A stretch of 64,000 nucleotides of DNA from Nitrospira sp. BO4 (GTDB lineage Bacteria > Nitrospirota > Nitrospiria > Nitrospirales > Nitrospiraceae): assembly GCA_030144965.1 (NCBI GenBank), contig JAMPUU010000023.1, forward strand, positions 1 to 64,000, in the 5' to 3' direction. Shown in pieces: positions 1-7,891 of this stretch. The position numbers were made by a program, and so were the translations under genes. The stretch's first letter is position 1, and each line of letters begins with the position of its first letter. A model generated the notes under the pieces. It did not search any database, was not told where the DNA came from, and saw only the letters and a list, made by a program, of their open reading frames with translations.

Positions 1-70
1 AGGAGCAGGAGCAGAAACTCTTAACTCACCTGTCCGTAGAAACGGGGTAGAACCCGTACGAGCAAGCTTG

Positions 71-125
71 GTGTGGACCTCTGCCGAGTTACAAACAGAA
101 AGCCAGCGGGCTTTCTTATTTTTTG
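71..125 (+). terminator. 5S rRNA 3'-tail remnant plus intrinsic terminator (copy 1)
   Basis: Positions 71-94 match the last bases of the 5S gene at 813-930 (ggac-ctctgccgagttac against ggacgctgccgggttac). They are followed by a hairpin, AAAGCC (99-104), loop agcg, GGCTTT (109-114), and a T-rich run to 124. No 5S body lies upstream, so this is a detached tail with its terminator. It may still stop transcription entering from the left. Confidence 0.6.
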
Positions 126-156
126 TCTCCCCGCAGCGAAACCTACTTTCGATAAA

Positions 157-252
157 GAAAGTCGGTGGGTCTTATCCGCCGGCATCAAGTGCGATAAAAC
201 GATAATTAGCCGGCGGCTCACACGAAGTGCGGTATGGACCTCTGCCGGGTTA
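157..252 (+). repeat. 100-bp direct repeat, copy A, ending in a 5S-tail remnant
   Basis: This stretch is nearly the same as 999-1095. Both hold a gtcggtgggt/gcggtgggt start, CCGCCGGC...GCCGGCGG inverted arms around a 25-base loop containing gcgataaaacgata, then cacacgaagtg and the 5S-like tail ggtatggacctctgccgggtt. Copy A has no terminator after the tail. The preceding bases (gcagcgaaacctactttc, 134-151) recur at 1149-1166. Confidence 0.75.
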
Positions 253-307
253 TAACATGGAGCGTGCCGCTTGCGGCGAGGGGCCGAATTAGCGTATATA
301 CGCGTCC

Positions 308-601
308 GTGTTCGAGTGGGACATTCAGAAAGCCATTACCAATTATGAGAAGCACAAGATCTCATTTGAGGAAGCGGCCACGATATTCAGCGATCCGGAC
401 GGTTTGGATGGGGAGGATAGCGACCATTCAAAACACGAACAGCGCCGTCAACGCATCGCGCTATCAAGGGTAGGGCGTATCCTCTTTGTCGTCTACACCC
501 TGAGGAGGACGGATAATGAAAAAAAAGAAACCATCCGTATCATCAGCGCACGGCAAGCGAGCCGCAGGGAGCGGAAGGCATATTCAGGACTCAGAGATTG
601 A
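308..601 (+). CDS. brnT: BrnT-family toxin
   Basis: 97 aa, GTG start. The opening FEWDIQKAITNYEKHKISF, then EEAATIF-DP and a C-terminal IRIISAR...ERKAY, are the hallmark blocks of BrnT, the ribonuclease toxin of the type II BrnTA system. Length is normal for the family. It overlaps the antitoxin gene by 86 bases, more than the short overlap usual in brnTA operons, so the last residues may be less important. BrnA would normally repress the shared promoter; no operator could be picked out in the repeat-rich DNA upstream. Confidence 0.88.
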   Translation: MFEWDIQKAITNYEKHKISFEEAATIFSDPDGLDGEDSDHSKHEQRRQRIALSRVGRILFVVYTLRRTDNEKKETIRIISARQASRRERKAYSGLRD

Positions 602-812
602 TTTTTCAGACATCCCAGAGCTTTCGGATGAACAACTGAAGCGAATGCGTCGGATCGGACGACCCGCCACTGGGATGGCGAAGCAATTGATTGCGATCCG
701 CTTATCTCCGCGTCTCTTGGCGGCCCTGAGACAGATGGCGGCAAAACGAGGGAAGCCGTATCAGACCTTGATTCATGAGCTGTTGGAAAAAGCCGCATCG
801 CATGCGGCGTGA
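516..812 (+). CDS. brnA: BrnA-family antitoxin
   Basis: 98 aa. A strong Shine-Dalgarno AGGAGG (503-508) lies 7 bases before the ATG, inside brnT. The basic N-terminus is followed by DFSDIPELSDEQLKRMRRIGRP and a C-terminal ribbon-helix-helix-like part (KQLIAIRLSPRLLAALRQMA...YQTLIHELLEKAA), typical of BrnA, which binds BrnT and its own promoter. The stop codon (810-812) abuts the first base of the 5S rRNA gene, an unusual junction that suggests the pair or the 5S copy was inserted here. Confidence 0.88.
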   Translation: MKKKKPSVSSAHGKRAAGSGRHIQDSEIDFSDIPELSDEQLKRMRRIGRPATGMAKQLIAIRLSPRLLAALRQMAAKRGKPYQTLIHELLEKAASHAA

Positions 813-930
813 AGCGGTGGCCATACCGGAGGGGCCCCACCCGTTCCCATACCGAACACGGAAGTTAAGCCCTCCAAGGCCGATGCTACTGCTGCCGCGA
901 GGCAGTGGGAAAGTAGGACGCTGCCGGGTT
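813..930 (+). rRNA. rrf: 5S ribosomal RNA
   Basis: The body carries the conserved 5S core: a cccacccgttcccat / ccgaacacggaagttaagc block, ggccgatgctactgc, and the 3' strand gctgccgggtt (920-930). The 5' end is odd. The helix-I 3' strand calls for about aacccggtggcc, but the sequence reads tgaagcggtggcc because the brnA stop sits there, so the outer four or so pairs of helix I cannot form. The copy is either slightly 5'-truncated or has a different mature end. No 23S or 16S sequence is visible in the window. Confidence 0.85.
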
Positions 931-938
931 ACAAACAG

Positions 939-978
939 AAAGCCTGCTGGTGAAAGCCAGCAGGCTTTCTTACTTTTT
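939..978 (+). terminator. intrinsic terminator after 5S rRNA
   Basis: A perfect 12-bp stem, AAAGCCTGCTGG (939-950) with CCAGCAGGCTTT (957-968), loop tgaaag, followed by cttacttttt. It lies 9 bases after the 5S 3' end. Confidence 0.9.
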
Positions 979-998
979 GGCCCGGTGCAGCGTCCCAG

Positions 999-1095
999 AA
1001 GAAGGCGGTGGGTTTTATCCGCCGGCATTAATTGCGATAAAACGATAGTTAGCCGGCGGTTCACACGAAGTGTGGTATGGACCTCTGTCGGGTTA
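999..1095 (+). repeat. 100-bp direct repeat, copy B, ending in a 5S-tail remnant
   Basis: Second copy of 157-252. The inverted arms are CCGCCGGC (1019-1026) and GCCGGCGG (1052-1059). It ends in ggtatggacctctgtcgggtta, again like the 3' end of 5S rRNA, and runs into another terminator. The arrangement suggests repeated duplication of the 3' boundary of an rRNA operon. Confidence 0.75.
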
Positions 1096-1099
1096 CAAA

Positions 1100-1140
1100 A
1101 AGAGCCCGATGACCGGAAGGTCGTCGGGCTCTTCTCTTTT
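1100..1140 (+). terminator. intrinsic terminator (third 5S-tail copy)
   Basis: A 15-bp stem, aagagcccgatgacc (1100-1114) with ggtcgtcgggctctt (1119-1133), one G-U pair and loop ggaa, then ctctttt. It directly follows the 5S-like tail of repeat copy B. Confidence 0.85.
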
Positions 1141-1218
1141 GTCCTCCGGCAGCGAAACCTACTTTCCTAAGGCTACTGGAGGCAAAGTACCTATGCGCCG
1201 CGATTTGATCGAACGCGG

Positions 1219-1305
1219 CGGCACGACCAAGGCCAGCATGTCGAAGTCTGGTACGACGAATTCTCACTCAAACTGGGAGACAGTATTCGCAGTGAGAGAA
1301 AGGCG
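1219..1305 (+). pseudogene. TIR-domain fragment
   Basis: In the frame through 1240 the translation reads QHVEVWYDEFSLKLGDSIRS. This matches the strongly conserved WYDEFSLKLGDSLR block of bacterial TIR-domain proteins, which often act as NADases in antiphage defence. Nothing upstream in this frame resembles the TIR N-terminus, and the frame passes into unrelated sequence after about 1310. It is therefore a scrap of a lost gene. Confidence 0.55.
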
Positions 1306-1418
1306 CAAGCTAATTTATTTCAGCCACCCGATCCCTACACGATAAAACCCATTCTGTGCATCAGGGTCTCTCTCCTAAATCTGAGTCATCCTTGCTTCCG
1401 CTCTCGTGCCGCAATACG

Positions 1419-1508
1419 CGAATCTGCCGAAGTCCAGCCGGCGTCGAATGGATGGCCTGGGCTGTCTCTATCAATAGGAGAGGGCGCGTGATCCGAGGGC
1501 ACAGGTTT
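1419..1508 (-). pseudogene. duplicated 3' end of xthA
   Basis: Bases 1419-1508 repeat the 3' end of the exonuclease III gene at about 3172-3262 with scattered substitutions (shared blocks include gcgaatctgccgaagtccag and gcgcgtgatccgaggg). Only the last 30 or so codons are represented, so this is a remnant left by duplication or by a rearrangement that moved DNA between 1.4 and 3.2 kb. Confidence 0.75.
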
Positions 1509-2005
1509 CGGTAGTGTTGATTGCAAGCCTTGACCCTCTATTTAGTAAAGGAAGCAGACGAGTGAGAACATATCGGGGCTGGTTGGCCGCCACAGCCGTA
1601 CTGCTTGTCACTCTGCCCGACATAGATAGGTTTTGTCAGGGCGGCAGGCATGCTGCGAATCACCCTCAACAATGTTGCATGGAGGGCAGATCCCCGGGTG
1701 AGTTTTGTGATCTTACCTCGAACTCCCATCGCATTGGACAATGCGCAGACGGGGAGCGTATGCTTCAGCGTCCCATGACCGTGTGGGCTCGTCAGATCAT
1801 GAGAGTAAGGGAAAGGGGCCATGTCTTTGGTACCTTCCCGCGACTGGTTCCGATCCGTTCCAGTTATTTCTCGGACTGATCCGACACCGGGATCGTTCCA
1901 TCCCCTGACACAACGATTTCTTCTTTGTAACACCAGCGCAATTCACCTGCGCGCGAGATGTGACCGGTCAGACGATCCATTCGCGGGCACAACCGGGAGG
2001 TATCT
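1509..2005. other. no supported gene
   Basis: Open frames exist on both strands here, but they overlap each other, lack convincing ribosome binding sites and resemble nothing recognisable. The final part carries the SD (gggagg, 1990-1999) of the next gene. Confidence 0.5.
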
Positions 2006-2614
2006 ATGCCGTTCTCCCAAAAGATGCTGTGGGGAGCTGCTCTGTTGGGATGTGCAATAGGAGGCGCGATTGTGTTGTACCCGGCTCGTACGTTGCCTGG
2101 AGTTTCATCGGTCTGCCAGTCGATGGACACGGTCGCCGACTACCTCCATGCCGTGATCGAGGCGGACCGAGATACATATACCCGGCATGTTGTGGAACGT
2201 ATGCAAACGAAAGGAATCGTCGTCGCCTCGGAAAACTGGGAAGCCACGCACACCTTACCCTTGCCGGCCCAATTTCTCATGGAATCCGGACGGCATCTCG
2301 ATAAGAAGGGCATAGGCATACAGTACCGGCTGATCAGCTCGTGGCCGATCAATAAGCGAAATGTCGCCGCAACTTCCCTCCAAAAGACTGCGCTCGGTAC
2401 AATCGGGACTCAATCCAACCGTCCCTTCACCGGGGTCACGAAGGTAGGCGACACCGCCTACTACGAAGCGGTGTATCCTGATCTGGCCGTCACCCAGGCC
2501 TGTGTCGGCTGCCATAATGCCCATCCCGACAGTCCCAAGCGAGACTTCAAGGTCAATGATGTCATGGGTGCGATCGTGATCAGCATCAAGTTAGGACCCG
2601 GTTTCCCTGGATAG
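2006..2614 (+). CDS. Tll0287-like (DUF3365) haem-binding protein
   Basis: 202 aa. Residues 5-27 form an N-terminal membrane anchor or signal. The body has the Tll0287-like pattern: KGIVVASENWEATHTLPLPA, a block like RLISSWPINKRN, an aromatic YYEAVYPDLAV segment, then a CVGCHNAHPDSPKRDFK c-type haem site (CxxCH) and DVMGAIVISIKL. Family members are periplasmic haem-sensing or redox domains, often attached to signalling proteins; this one stands alone. SD gggaggt is 6-7 bases before the ATG. Role is inferred from the domain only. Confidence 0.8.
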   Translation: MPFSQKMLWGAALLGCAIGGAIVLYPARTLPGVSSVCQSMDTVADYLHAVIEADRDTYTRHVVERMQTKGIVVASENWEATHTLPLPAQFLMESGRHLDKKGIGIQYRLISSWPINKRNVAATSLQKTALGTIGTQSNRPFTGVTKVGDTAYYEAVYPDLAVTQACVGCHNAHPDSPKRDFKVNDVMGAIVISIKLGPGFPG

Positions 2615-2657
2615 CGGATCAGCCGGTCATCCAGTCATGGGTGTGATCGTGATCAGG
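2562..2657 (+). repeat. short direct repeat at the gene 3' end
   Basis: tcatgggtgcgatcgtgatcag (2562-2583) inside the end of the DUF3365 gene recurs as tcatgggtgtgatcgtgatcag (2635-2656) just after its stop. This is a small tail duplication. Confidence 0.6.
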
Positions 2658-2819
2658 TTGAGATGTGTCGACTATGCACACCGGATCTAAGACAATGGAA
2701 GGATCGATGGATGGACCAGCCTTATAAATTATATGTGGCTGATCTAGTTGAAAAATCTTGAGAACAGGCGTCGCAGGCCTTCCGAGTGACATAGATATCT
2801 ACATCGAAGGGAGTCCAAC

Positions 2820-3119
2820 ATGATCGGTGTATTCGTCACGTTTCGCTACACAGACAATTTTAATGAGCAAGCTGTGCGGAAAATCGCTGAGACCGTACGT
2901 GCCAAGTTTGAGGGCATGCCCGGATTGCGTTCCAAGGCCTTCACGGTCAATTCCGGCAAGCGTGAGGCCACGAATTTCTACGTCTGGGACTCAGAGGATA
3001 CAGCCAAGGCGTTCTTCAATGATGCCCTTCTGGAGCGTGTCACGGGTCTCTATGGAGTACGCCCCACCGTCGAGTTCGTGCAAATTGCCACGCTCGTGGA
3101 GAACGCTCGAAAGGACTAA
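2820..3119 (+). CDS. YdhR/ABM-like dimeric alpha/beta-barrel protein
   Basis: 99 aa, with SD aaggg before the ATG. The sequence MIGVFVTFRYTDNFNEQAVR...FEGMPGLRSKAFTVNS...NFYVWDSEDTAKAFF has the beta-alpha-beta-beta pattern of antibiotic-biosynthesis-monooxygenase/YdhR-type ferredoxin-fold proteins. Members are cytoplasmic dimers; some are monooxygenases but many are uncharacterised. No cofactor motif is visible and no operon partner lies close, so substrate is unknown. Confidence 0.65.
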   Translation: MIGVFVTFRYTDNFNEQAVRKIAETVRAKFEGMPGLRSKAFTVNSGKREATNFYVWDSEDTAKAFFNDALLERVTGLYGVRPTVEFVQIATLVENARKD

Positions 3120-3144
3120 ACGGGCTGGGGATGGGCGTAGCGCA

Positions 3145-4023
3145 TCACTGCTTCCGCGAACGCTCAGCGATGCGCGAATCTGCCGAAGTCCAGCCGGCCT
3201 CGAACGGATGGCCAGGGCTATCGATGTCGATAATCACCGGCGCGTGATCCGAGGGTACTGGTTTTCCTTTCCGTGCTTCGCGATCGATCTCAGCCCAAAT
3301 GACGCGGTCCTTTAGTGGCGCGGTTACGAGTAGGTGATCGATGCGCATGCCGACGTTTTTATAGAAGCTCCCGGCTCGGTAGTCCCACCACGTGTACCGC
3401 CCCGGTTCCGGGTGATGTAATCGGTAGGCATCGACGAATCCAGCGGTCGACAGCCGCGCGTATGCCTGCCGCTCGCGTTCCGACACATGCGTGCCGCCCA
3501 AACAGGCCTGGATGTCCCACACATCGATATCCTCGGGCGCCACATTGAAGTCACCGCCGATGACGGCCGGTGTATCCGGCGTGACGGCCTGATTGATCCA
3601 GCGAGCCAGCTTGTCGAACCATACCAGCTTCGCTTCATAAAACGGCGAATCGATCTGTCGGCCGTTCGGCGCATACACAGAGATGATGCGTATGCGGCCG
3701 CATTCGGCGCTGACCATGCGCGCCTCGGCCAACGGTTCATCATCGCCGGTATCAGCTGTTCGTGCCGGCCGTAACGACTCTCCAAAGTTTGTGATTACGC
3801 CTCCAATGCCGCATCGGCTCGCGATCGCGACCCCATTCCATCGACCCTCACCATGGTGCACGAGTTCGTATCCGGCCTGCTTGAATGGTGCGACAGGCGC
3901 GTGCGCGTCCGCCAGCTTCGTTTCCTGCATCAGCAGCACGTCCGGCTTCGCCCGATCCAGCCACCACATGACCTTGTCGAGGCGTGCTTTCAGCGAGTTC
4001 ACATTCCAGGTGGCAATCCGCAT
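3145..4023 (-). CDS. xthA: exodeoxyribonuclease III
   Basis: 292 aa. Contains the complete EEP nuclease motif series: MRIATWNVNSLKARL (Asn7), QETK (catalytic Glu near 35), SVYAPNG (Tyr near 117), GGDFNVAP (Asp/Asn near 158-160), TWWDYR and SDHAPV (Asp-His near the C-terminus). This is the 3'-5' exonuclease and AP endonuclease of base-excision repair, acting in the cytoplasm. The C-terminal tail (after SDHAPVIID) is longer than in short family members, and its gene end is duplicated at 1419-1508. Confidence 0.95.
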   Translation of the reverse strand: MRIATWNVNSLKARLDKVMWWLDRAKPDVLLMQETKLADAHAPVAPFKQAGYELVHHGEGRWNGVAIASRCGIGGVITNFGESLRPARTADTGDDEPLAEARMVSAECGRIRIISVYAPNGRQIDSPFYEAKLVWFDKLARWINQAVTPDTPAVIGGDFNVAPEDIDVWDIQACLGGTHVSERERQAYARLSTAGFVDAYRLHHPEPGRYTWWDYRAGSFYKNVGMRIDHLLVTAPLKDRVIWAEIDREARKGKPVPSDHAPVIIDIDSPGHPFEAGWTSADSRIAERSRKQ

Positions 4024-4127
4024 ATCTCCAGCTTATCCCATCTCGGCGGAGCAGTGGGGGAGAAAAACGGAGATCATTTTTCCATCCCATCTAGTTTGAG
4101 TCTTTCTGCTCCTGCTAAGCTGCTCCC

Positions 4128-5456
4128 ATGACTCGATCTCTCCGAGGAAAGTCCGTCATCGTGGTTGGAGCCGGGCTGGCGGGTTTGACGGCTGCCGTGG
4201 AGTTGCAGAGACACGGCGCGGCCGTCACGGTGCTGGAAGGTCAGGATCGGGTCGGCGGAAGGGTGTTGACGATCAGGGACGGGTTCGTTGGGCGACAGCA
4301 TGCCGAAGCGGGCGCCGATTTCATTGACGAAGAACACGAAGAGATGTGTCGGTTGGTTCACAGCGTCAAGTTGAAGCTAGTTCCGGTCTTACGTTCCGGA
4401 TTTTCCTTCGCGCTCTCCTTCAGCGGCAAGGTTCGGCCGCCTCTTTCCGGCGAAGGGATCTGGAAACGATTGAGGCACCATCTGGCGCCGCTGATCCATG
4501 CCTATCGGTTGAGCGAGCAGCGATGGGATGGAGCGGTTGCCAGGACATTGGGCACGATGTCCGTGGCGGACTGGATGAAAGGGACGTCGTTGCCGCGCGA
4601 GTTGTGTCACATGCTGGTTGGCTTGCGAGGATTCTTCCTGGCCGATCCAGCCGACCTGTCGTTGCTCAGTTTGGTCGATCAAGTGGCATCCGGCAGTCCG
4701 GGGAAGGGCGGCATGTACCGGATCGCAGGTGGAAACGACCAGTTGCCAAAGACGCTGGCGTCGATGCTCCACGACCAGGTGCTGCTCCGGCATGAAGTGT
4801 GTGCCGTCTCCCAATCCAAGGCGACCGTTCGTGTCCGTGTTCGTACCGGAAATAATGAGTCGTGGCTTCGAGCCGATTATCTCATTCTCGCGCTACCGGC
4901 CACGAGAATGCGGATGCTCGAGATTCGACCGGCCTTGCCTTGTGAACAGGCTGCTGCCGTCTCGAAATTGTCCTACGGGCCGGTTACCAAAACGCTGCTG
5001 CAGTTTGATCGCCGATTCTGGAACAACCCGCATCGGCGGTTGGCGTATGGCACGAACCTGCCGATCGGTGCTGTTTGGGATGCCAACGAGCAACAGAAGG
5101 GAAAGCCGGGGATCTTATGCCTGATGGCCGGAGGGACGACAAGTGCAGCGACCCGTCAGATTTTATCGACTGCCGGGACGGTGGCTCTGCTTCGAGCGCT
5201 CGACTGGCTCGGCAACACCAGAAAGAGTCTGATCTCCATGCGTTCCGTCACGTGGGAACAGGATCCTTGGGTTCAGGGAGGCTACGCGGTCTTTAGTCCG
5301 CGATTCGATCCCGCGTTACGCGCATGGTTGGCCCGTCCTTGTGGTCGTATTCTTTTTGCCGGCGAACACACCAGCTTGCGATGGCAAGGCTACATGAATG
5401 GAGCAGTGGAAAGCGGATTACGAGCCGCAGCCGAGGTCCAAGCCTTTAGCCGGTGA
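4128..5456 (+). CDS. flavin-dependent amine oxidase
   Basis: 442 aa. The N-terminal dinucleotide-binding motif VIVVGAGLAGLTAAVELQ (residues 9-26) continues into VLEGQDRVGGRVLT, and the C-terminal FAGEHTSLRWQGYMNGAVES is the second FAD-contact block. Together they define the monoamine oxidase / protoporphyrinogen oxidase-like superfamily. No signal peptide, so cytoplasmic. Substrate cannot be told; the gene is followed by a terminator and stands alone. A second, Tat-exported amine oxidase lies at 21285-22922. Confidence 0.85.
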   Translation: MTRSLRGKSVIVVGAGLAGLTAAVELQRHGAAVTVLEGQDRVGGRVLTIRDGFVGRQHAEAGADFIDEEHEEMCRLVHSVKLKLVPVLRSGFSFALSFSGKVRPPLSGEGIWKRLRHHLAPLIHAYRLSEQRWDGAVARTLGTMSVADWMKGTSLPRELCHMLVGLRGFFLADPADLSLLSLVDQVASGSPGKGGMYRIAGGNDQLPKTLASMLHDQVLLRHEVCAVSQSKATVRVRVRTGNNESWLRADYLILALPATRMRMLEIRPALPCEQAAAVSKLSYGPVTKTLLQFDRRFWNNPHRRLAYGTNLPIGAVWDANEQQKGKPGILCLMAGGTTSAATRQILSTAGTVALLRALDWLGNTRKSLISMRSVTWEQDPWVQGGYAVFSPRFDPALRAWLARPCGRILFAGEHTSLRWQGYMNGAVESGLRAAAEVQAFSR

Positions 5457-5510
5457 TTGGCGAGAGTGGAAAGACGTTCTGCTTTTCCCGTGACCGATGT
5501 CTGTGGATCA

Positions 5511-5541
5511 GGGCAGGCTCATCACCCGGATGAACCTGCCC
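5511..5541. other. hairpin in convergent gap
   Basis: A 13-bp imperfect stem, gggcaggctcatc (5511-5523) with gatgaacctgccc (5529-5541), loop acccg. It has no T-run, so it may add to the terminator just downstream or be a processing site. Confidence 0.5.
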
Positions 5542-5569
5542 CGGTGAGTTGTTGATGGACTGGGATCAT

Positions 5570-5596
5570 GCTCGTGTCCACACGAGCTATTTTTTC
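5570..5596 (+). terminator. intrinsic terminator of the amine oxidase gene
   Basis: gctcgtg (5570-5576), loop tcca, cacgagc (5581-5587), then tattttttc. The T-run overlaps the lysine codons at the end of the convergent GYD gene. Confidence 0.75.
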
Positions 5597-5895
5597 TTCC
5601 CCATCGTTTCTTGTAGAAGGGCTTTCCATTCGTCCCTGTTGACAGCCGGCATCGTCGTAATCTGGATATGTCCCATGGAGGCATTCATGACTGCGGCTTT
5701 CATGGCCGTCTTGTTGTCCGGAAATTCCCAGATCGCCACGACATCATATTCACCAAGGCAATAATACGCCTGGATCAGCTTGCCGCCGAACGTTTTGGCG
5801 TTCCTCTTGACCATCTCGGCGCGCTCGACGCCCTGGTCCTTCATGGTTTGAAGCCCCTGCTGACTGAACTTCACGAGACTCACGTAGGTCGGCAT
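5587..5895 (-). CDS. GYD-domain protein
   Basis: 102 aa from MPTYVSLVKFS. The start is chosen because AAGGAGGG lies 6 bases upstream on the minus strand; longer in-frame starts lack an SD. The pattern YVSLVKFSQQG...AKTFGGKLIQAYYCLGEYDVVAIWEFPD contains the GEYD/GYD signature of this small ferredoxin-like family. Function is unknown in general. It ends in a lysine-rich tail. Confidence 0.82.
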   Translation of the reverse strand: MPTYVSLVKFSQQGLQTMKDQGVERAEMVKRNAKTFGGKLIQAYYCLGEYDVVAIWEFPDNKTAMKAAVMNASMGHIQITTMPAVNRDEWKALLQETMGKKK

Positions 5896-6148
5896 GGTAG
5901 CCCTCCTTGGTGGGATGGACATCTGTGGATTATTGGATGCCGCAAATCTTAGGCCTCTTTGGTGGACCGAAACAAGAGTGAGTTTGCCGTGCATTCGATG
6001 GGGACGTGCGAATGGTGAGTTCGGCTGCTGATTGGAGAGGCGGCGATGAAGCCTGTCGATTTCTCGAAGCCCGTTCGACTACAAGGTATAAGAGCTATCA
6101 TGCGGAGCGCTCTGGATCAATCTCAACTCATAGAAAGGAACAATCGCC

Positions 6149-6595
6149 GTGGGAACCAATACCATTCGACTCCATCGTGTGTTTCGTGCGACACCGGAAC
6201 GGATTTACCGGGCGTTCCTTGATGCGGACGCCATGACGAAATGGCTACCGCCTAACGGTTTTACCAGCAAGGTCCATCACATGGATGCCAAAGTCGGCGG
6301 CACGTTCAAGATGTCGTTTACCAACTTCACCACAGGCAAGAGCCACTCGTTCGGCGGCCAGTACCTCGAACTCATGCCGCATGAACGGATTCGCTACACC
6401 GACAACTTCGACGACCCGAACCTGCCGGGAGAAATTCGCGTGACCGTCACCCTAAAGAAAGTGTTTTGTGGAACGGAAGTACATATCGTACAGGAAGGTG
6501 TGCCGGACGTGATTCCGGCTGAGGCCTGCTATCTCGGTTGGCAAGAATCGCTCATTCTGCTCGGGAAACTGGTCGAAGCGGAGATCCAAGACTAA
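6149..6595 (+). CDS. SRPBCC/AHSA1-like domain protein
   Basis: 148 aa, GTG start after aaaggaac. FRATPERIYRAFLDADAMTKWLPP, VGGTFKMSF, YLELMPHERIRYTD, VTVTLKK...GTEVHIVQEG and GWQESLILLGKLVE are the successive helix-grip-fold blocks of the Activator-of-Hsp90-like START family. Such proteins bind hydrophobic ligands; ligand and role here are unknown. It probably has its own promoter. Confidence 0.8.
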   Translation: MGTNTIRLHRVFRATPERIYRAFLDADAMTKWLPPNGFTSKVHHMDAKVGGTFKMSFTNFTTGKSHSFGGQYLELMPHERIRYTDNFDDPNLPGEIRVTVTLKKVFCGTEVHIVQEGVPDVIPAEACYLGWQESLILLGKLVEAEIQD

Positions 6596-6788
6596 GATCA
6601 CCGGCAGACGGACCGACAAGGCAGAGCTTCCTAAATGTTCCAAAGGGGGCTCATGAGTAGGCTGAAAGTTGCGGCGGCAGTAGGCGGTTGCATCGCGGAG
6701 TCGACGGTATAAATCATGTTTGGCTGCTGCTATACTGCCGGACGGATGCAGAGCCGCCGGTCGTCCGGTTCGAACCGAGGAGGTTCCG

Positions 6789-7324
6789 ATGCTGCCGCTC
6801 AGCCTTGCCGTGATTCTGGTCTCGTTGCTCGCATCACCTGTTTTGCAGAAGAGAAATCGGCTTGCTCACTGTTGACCTCGAATGACATTGAGGGGGTCAG
6901 CGGTGGGAAAGTGACCGCGTCGCAGCCGTTGCACTTTGATGACATTCCAACCGGCCAGAACAAGGTCGTGAAAGTGGTCGGCTGCATGTGGGGCGTCTCC
7001 ACTATGGGGCAAGTCTCCATGAGTTGGCTTGTCGGCCCCCTTACCGATGACGAGGTTGCCCAGTTGATCAAGATGACCAAGAACAATGTGGGAACCGACA
7101 ACCTTAAAAAGGCCGGCTACAAGGAGACAGCTAAAGATTTTCCCCAAGCCTGGTGCTCGACCTATACTCCACCGGCATCAGCCAAAGACGGTCTGCTCAT
7201 GTCTGCCTGTGCCGGTGGAGCAAAGGGTCACGGGCTTACGCTCACGTTCATGAGCCCCACCAAAGCACTGACAATCGATCAGACGAAGGCACTCCTGGAC
7301 AAGGCCGCTTCGCACGTCCGCTGA
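6789..7324 (+). CDS. secreted protein of unknown function, frameshifted after the signal peptide
   Basis: A strong SD GAGGAGG (6777-6783) precedes ATG 6789. This start encodes a clean signal peptide, MLPLSLAVILVSLLASPV, and then hits a T-run (6841-6844). The rest of the gene (FAEEKSACSLLTSNDIEG...) continues in another frame through 7324. One extra T would join the two into a normal exported protein of about 179 aa with VVGCMWGVST and TYTPPASAKDG segments. No family recognised. Either a true frameshift or an indel error; the gene before glutathione peroxidase by 29 bases may form an operon with it. Confidence 0.7.
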
Positions 7325-7353
7325 GGACGCGCCGTCAACACCCGGAGCACACC

Positions 7354-7845
7354 ATGGATACGCACGCTATGAGCTTTTATGACATCGACCTCGTCACCAT
7401 CGAGGGCAAGGCGCAGAAGATGGATGCCTATCGCGGAAAGACGTTGCTCATTGTGAACGTCGCGAGTCAGTGCGGATTTACGCCGCAGTATCAGGGACTG
7501 CAAGCGCTCTACGACAAATTCAAAGACCGCGGATTCGAGGTGCTCGGGTTCCCCTGCAACCAGTTCGGACAGCAAGAACCGAATGGGGAAGCAGAGATCG
7601 AGCAGTTCTGCACCAGGAACTTCGGTGTCACCTTTCCGATGTTTACAAAGATCGACGTGAACGGTGCGAACGCGCATCCGCTCTACCAGTATCTCAAATC
7701 TGAGAAGCCCGGGATTCTCGGTACCGAGGCGATCAAGTGGAACTTCACCAAGTTCCTCGTCGGCTCCGACGGCACGGTCCTCAAGCGCTATGCGCCAAGC
7801 GATAAACCGGAAGCGATCGCTGCCGATCTGGCCGCGAGGCTGTAG
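7354..7845 (+). CDS. glutathione peroxidase family (Cys type)
   Basis: 163 aa from MDTHAMSFYDIDL (SD ggag 8 bases upstream; MSFYDID at 7369 is an alternative). Catalytic motifs are complete: VASQCGFTPQYQ (Cys in place of selenocysteine), GFPCNQFGQQEP (Gln, second Cys) and KWNFTKFLV (Trp/Asn). Cys-type bacterial enzymes usually reduce peroxides with thioredoxin. No signal peptide, so cytoplasmic. It lies 29 bases after the frameshifted secreted-protein gene. Confidence 0.92.
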   Translation: MDTHAMSFYDIDLVTIEGKAQKMDAYRGKTLLIVNVASQCGFTPQYQGLQALYDKFKDRGFEVLGFPCNQFGQQEPNGEAEIEQFCTRNFGVTFPMFTKIDVNGANAHPLYQYLKSEKPGILGTEAIKWNFTKFLVGSDGTVLKRYAPSDKPEAIAADLAARL

Positions 7846-7891
7846 GGAGCTGTGGAGCCTTTGCCCTGTCGTATCTTGTCTAGAATCTATT

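Noticed and set aside
1514..1933. Overlapping frames of about 120-130 codons on both strands
   Set aside because: No SD, no recognisable motif, and each overlaps the other; treated as non-coding.
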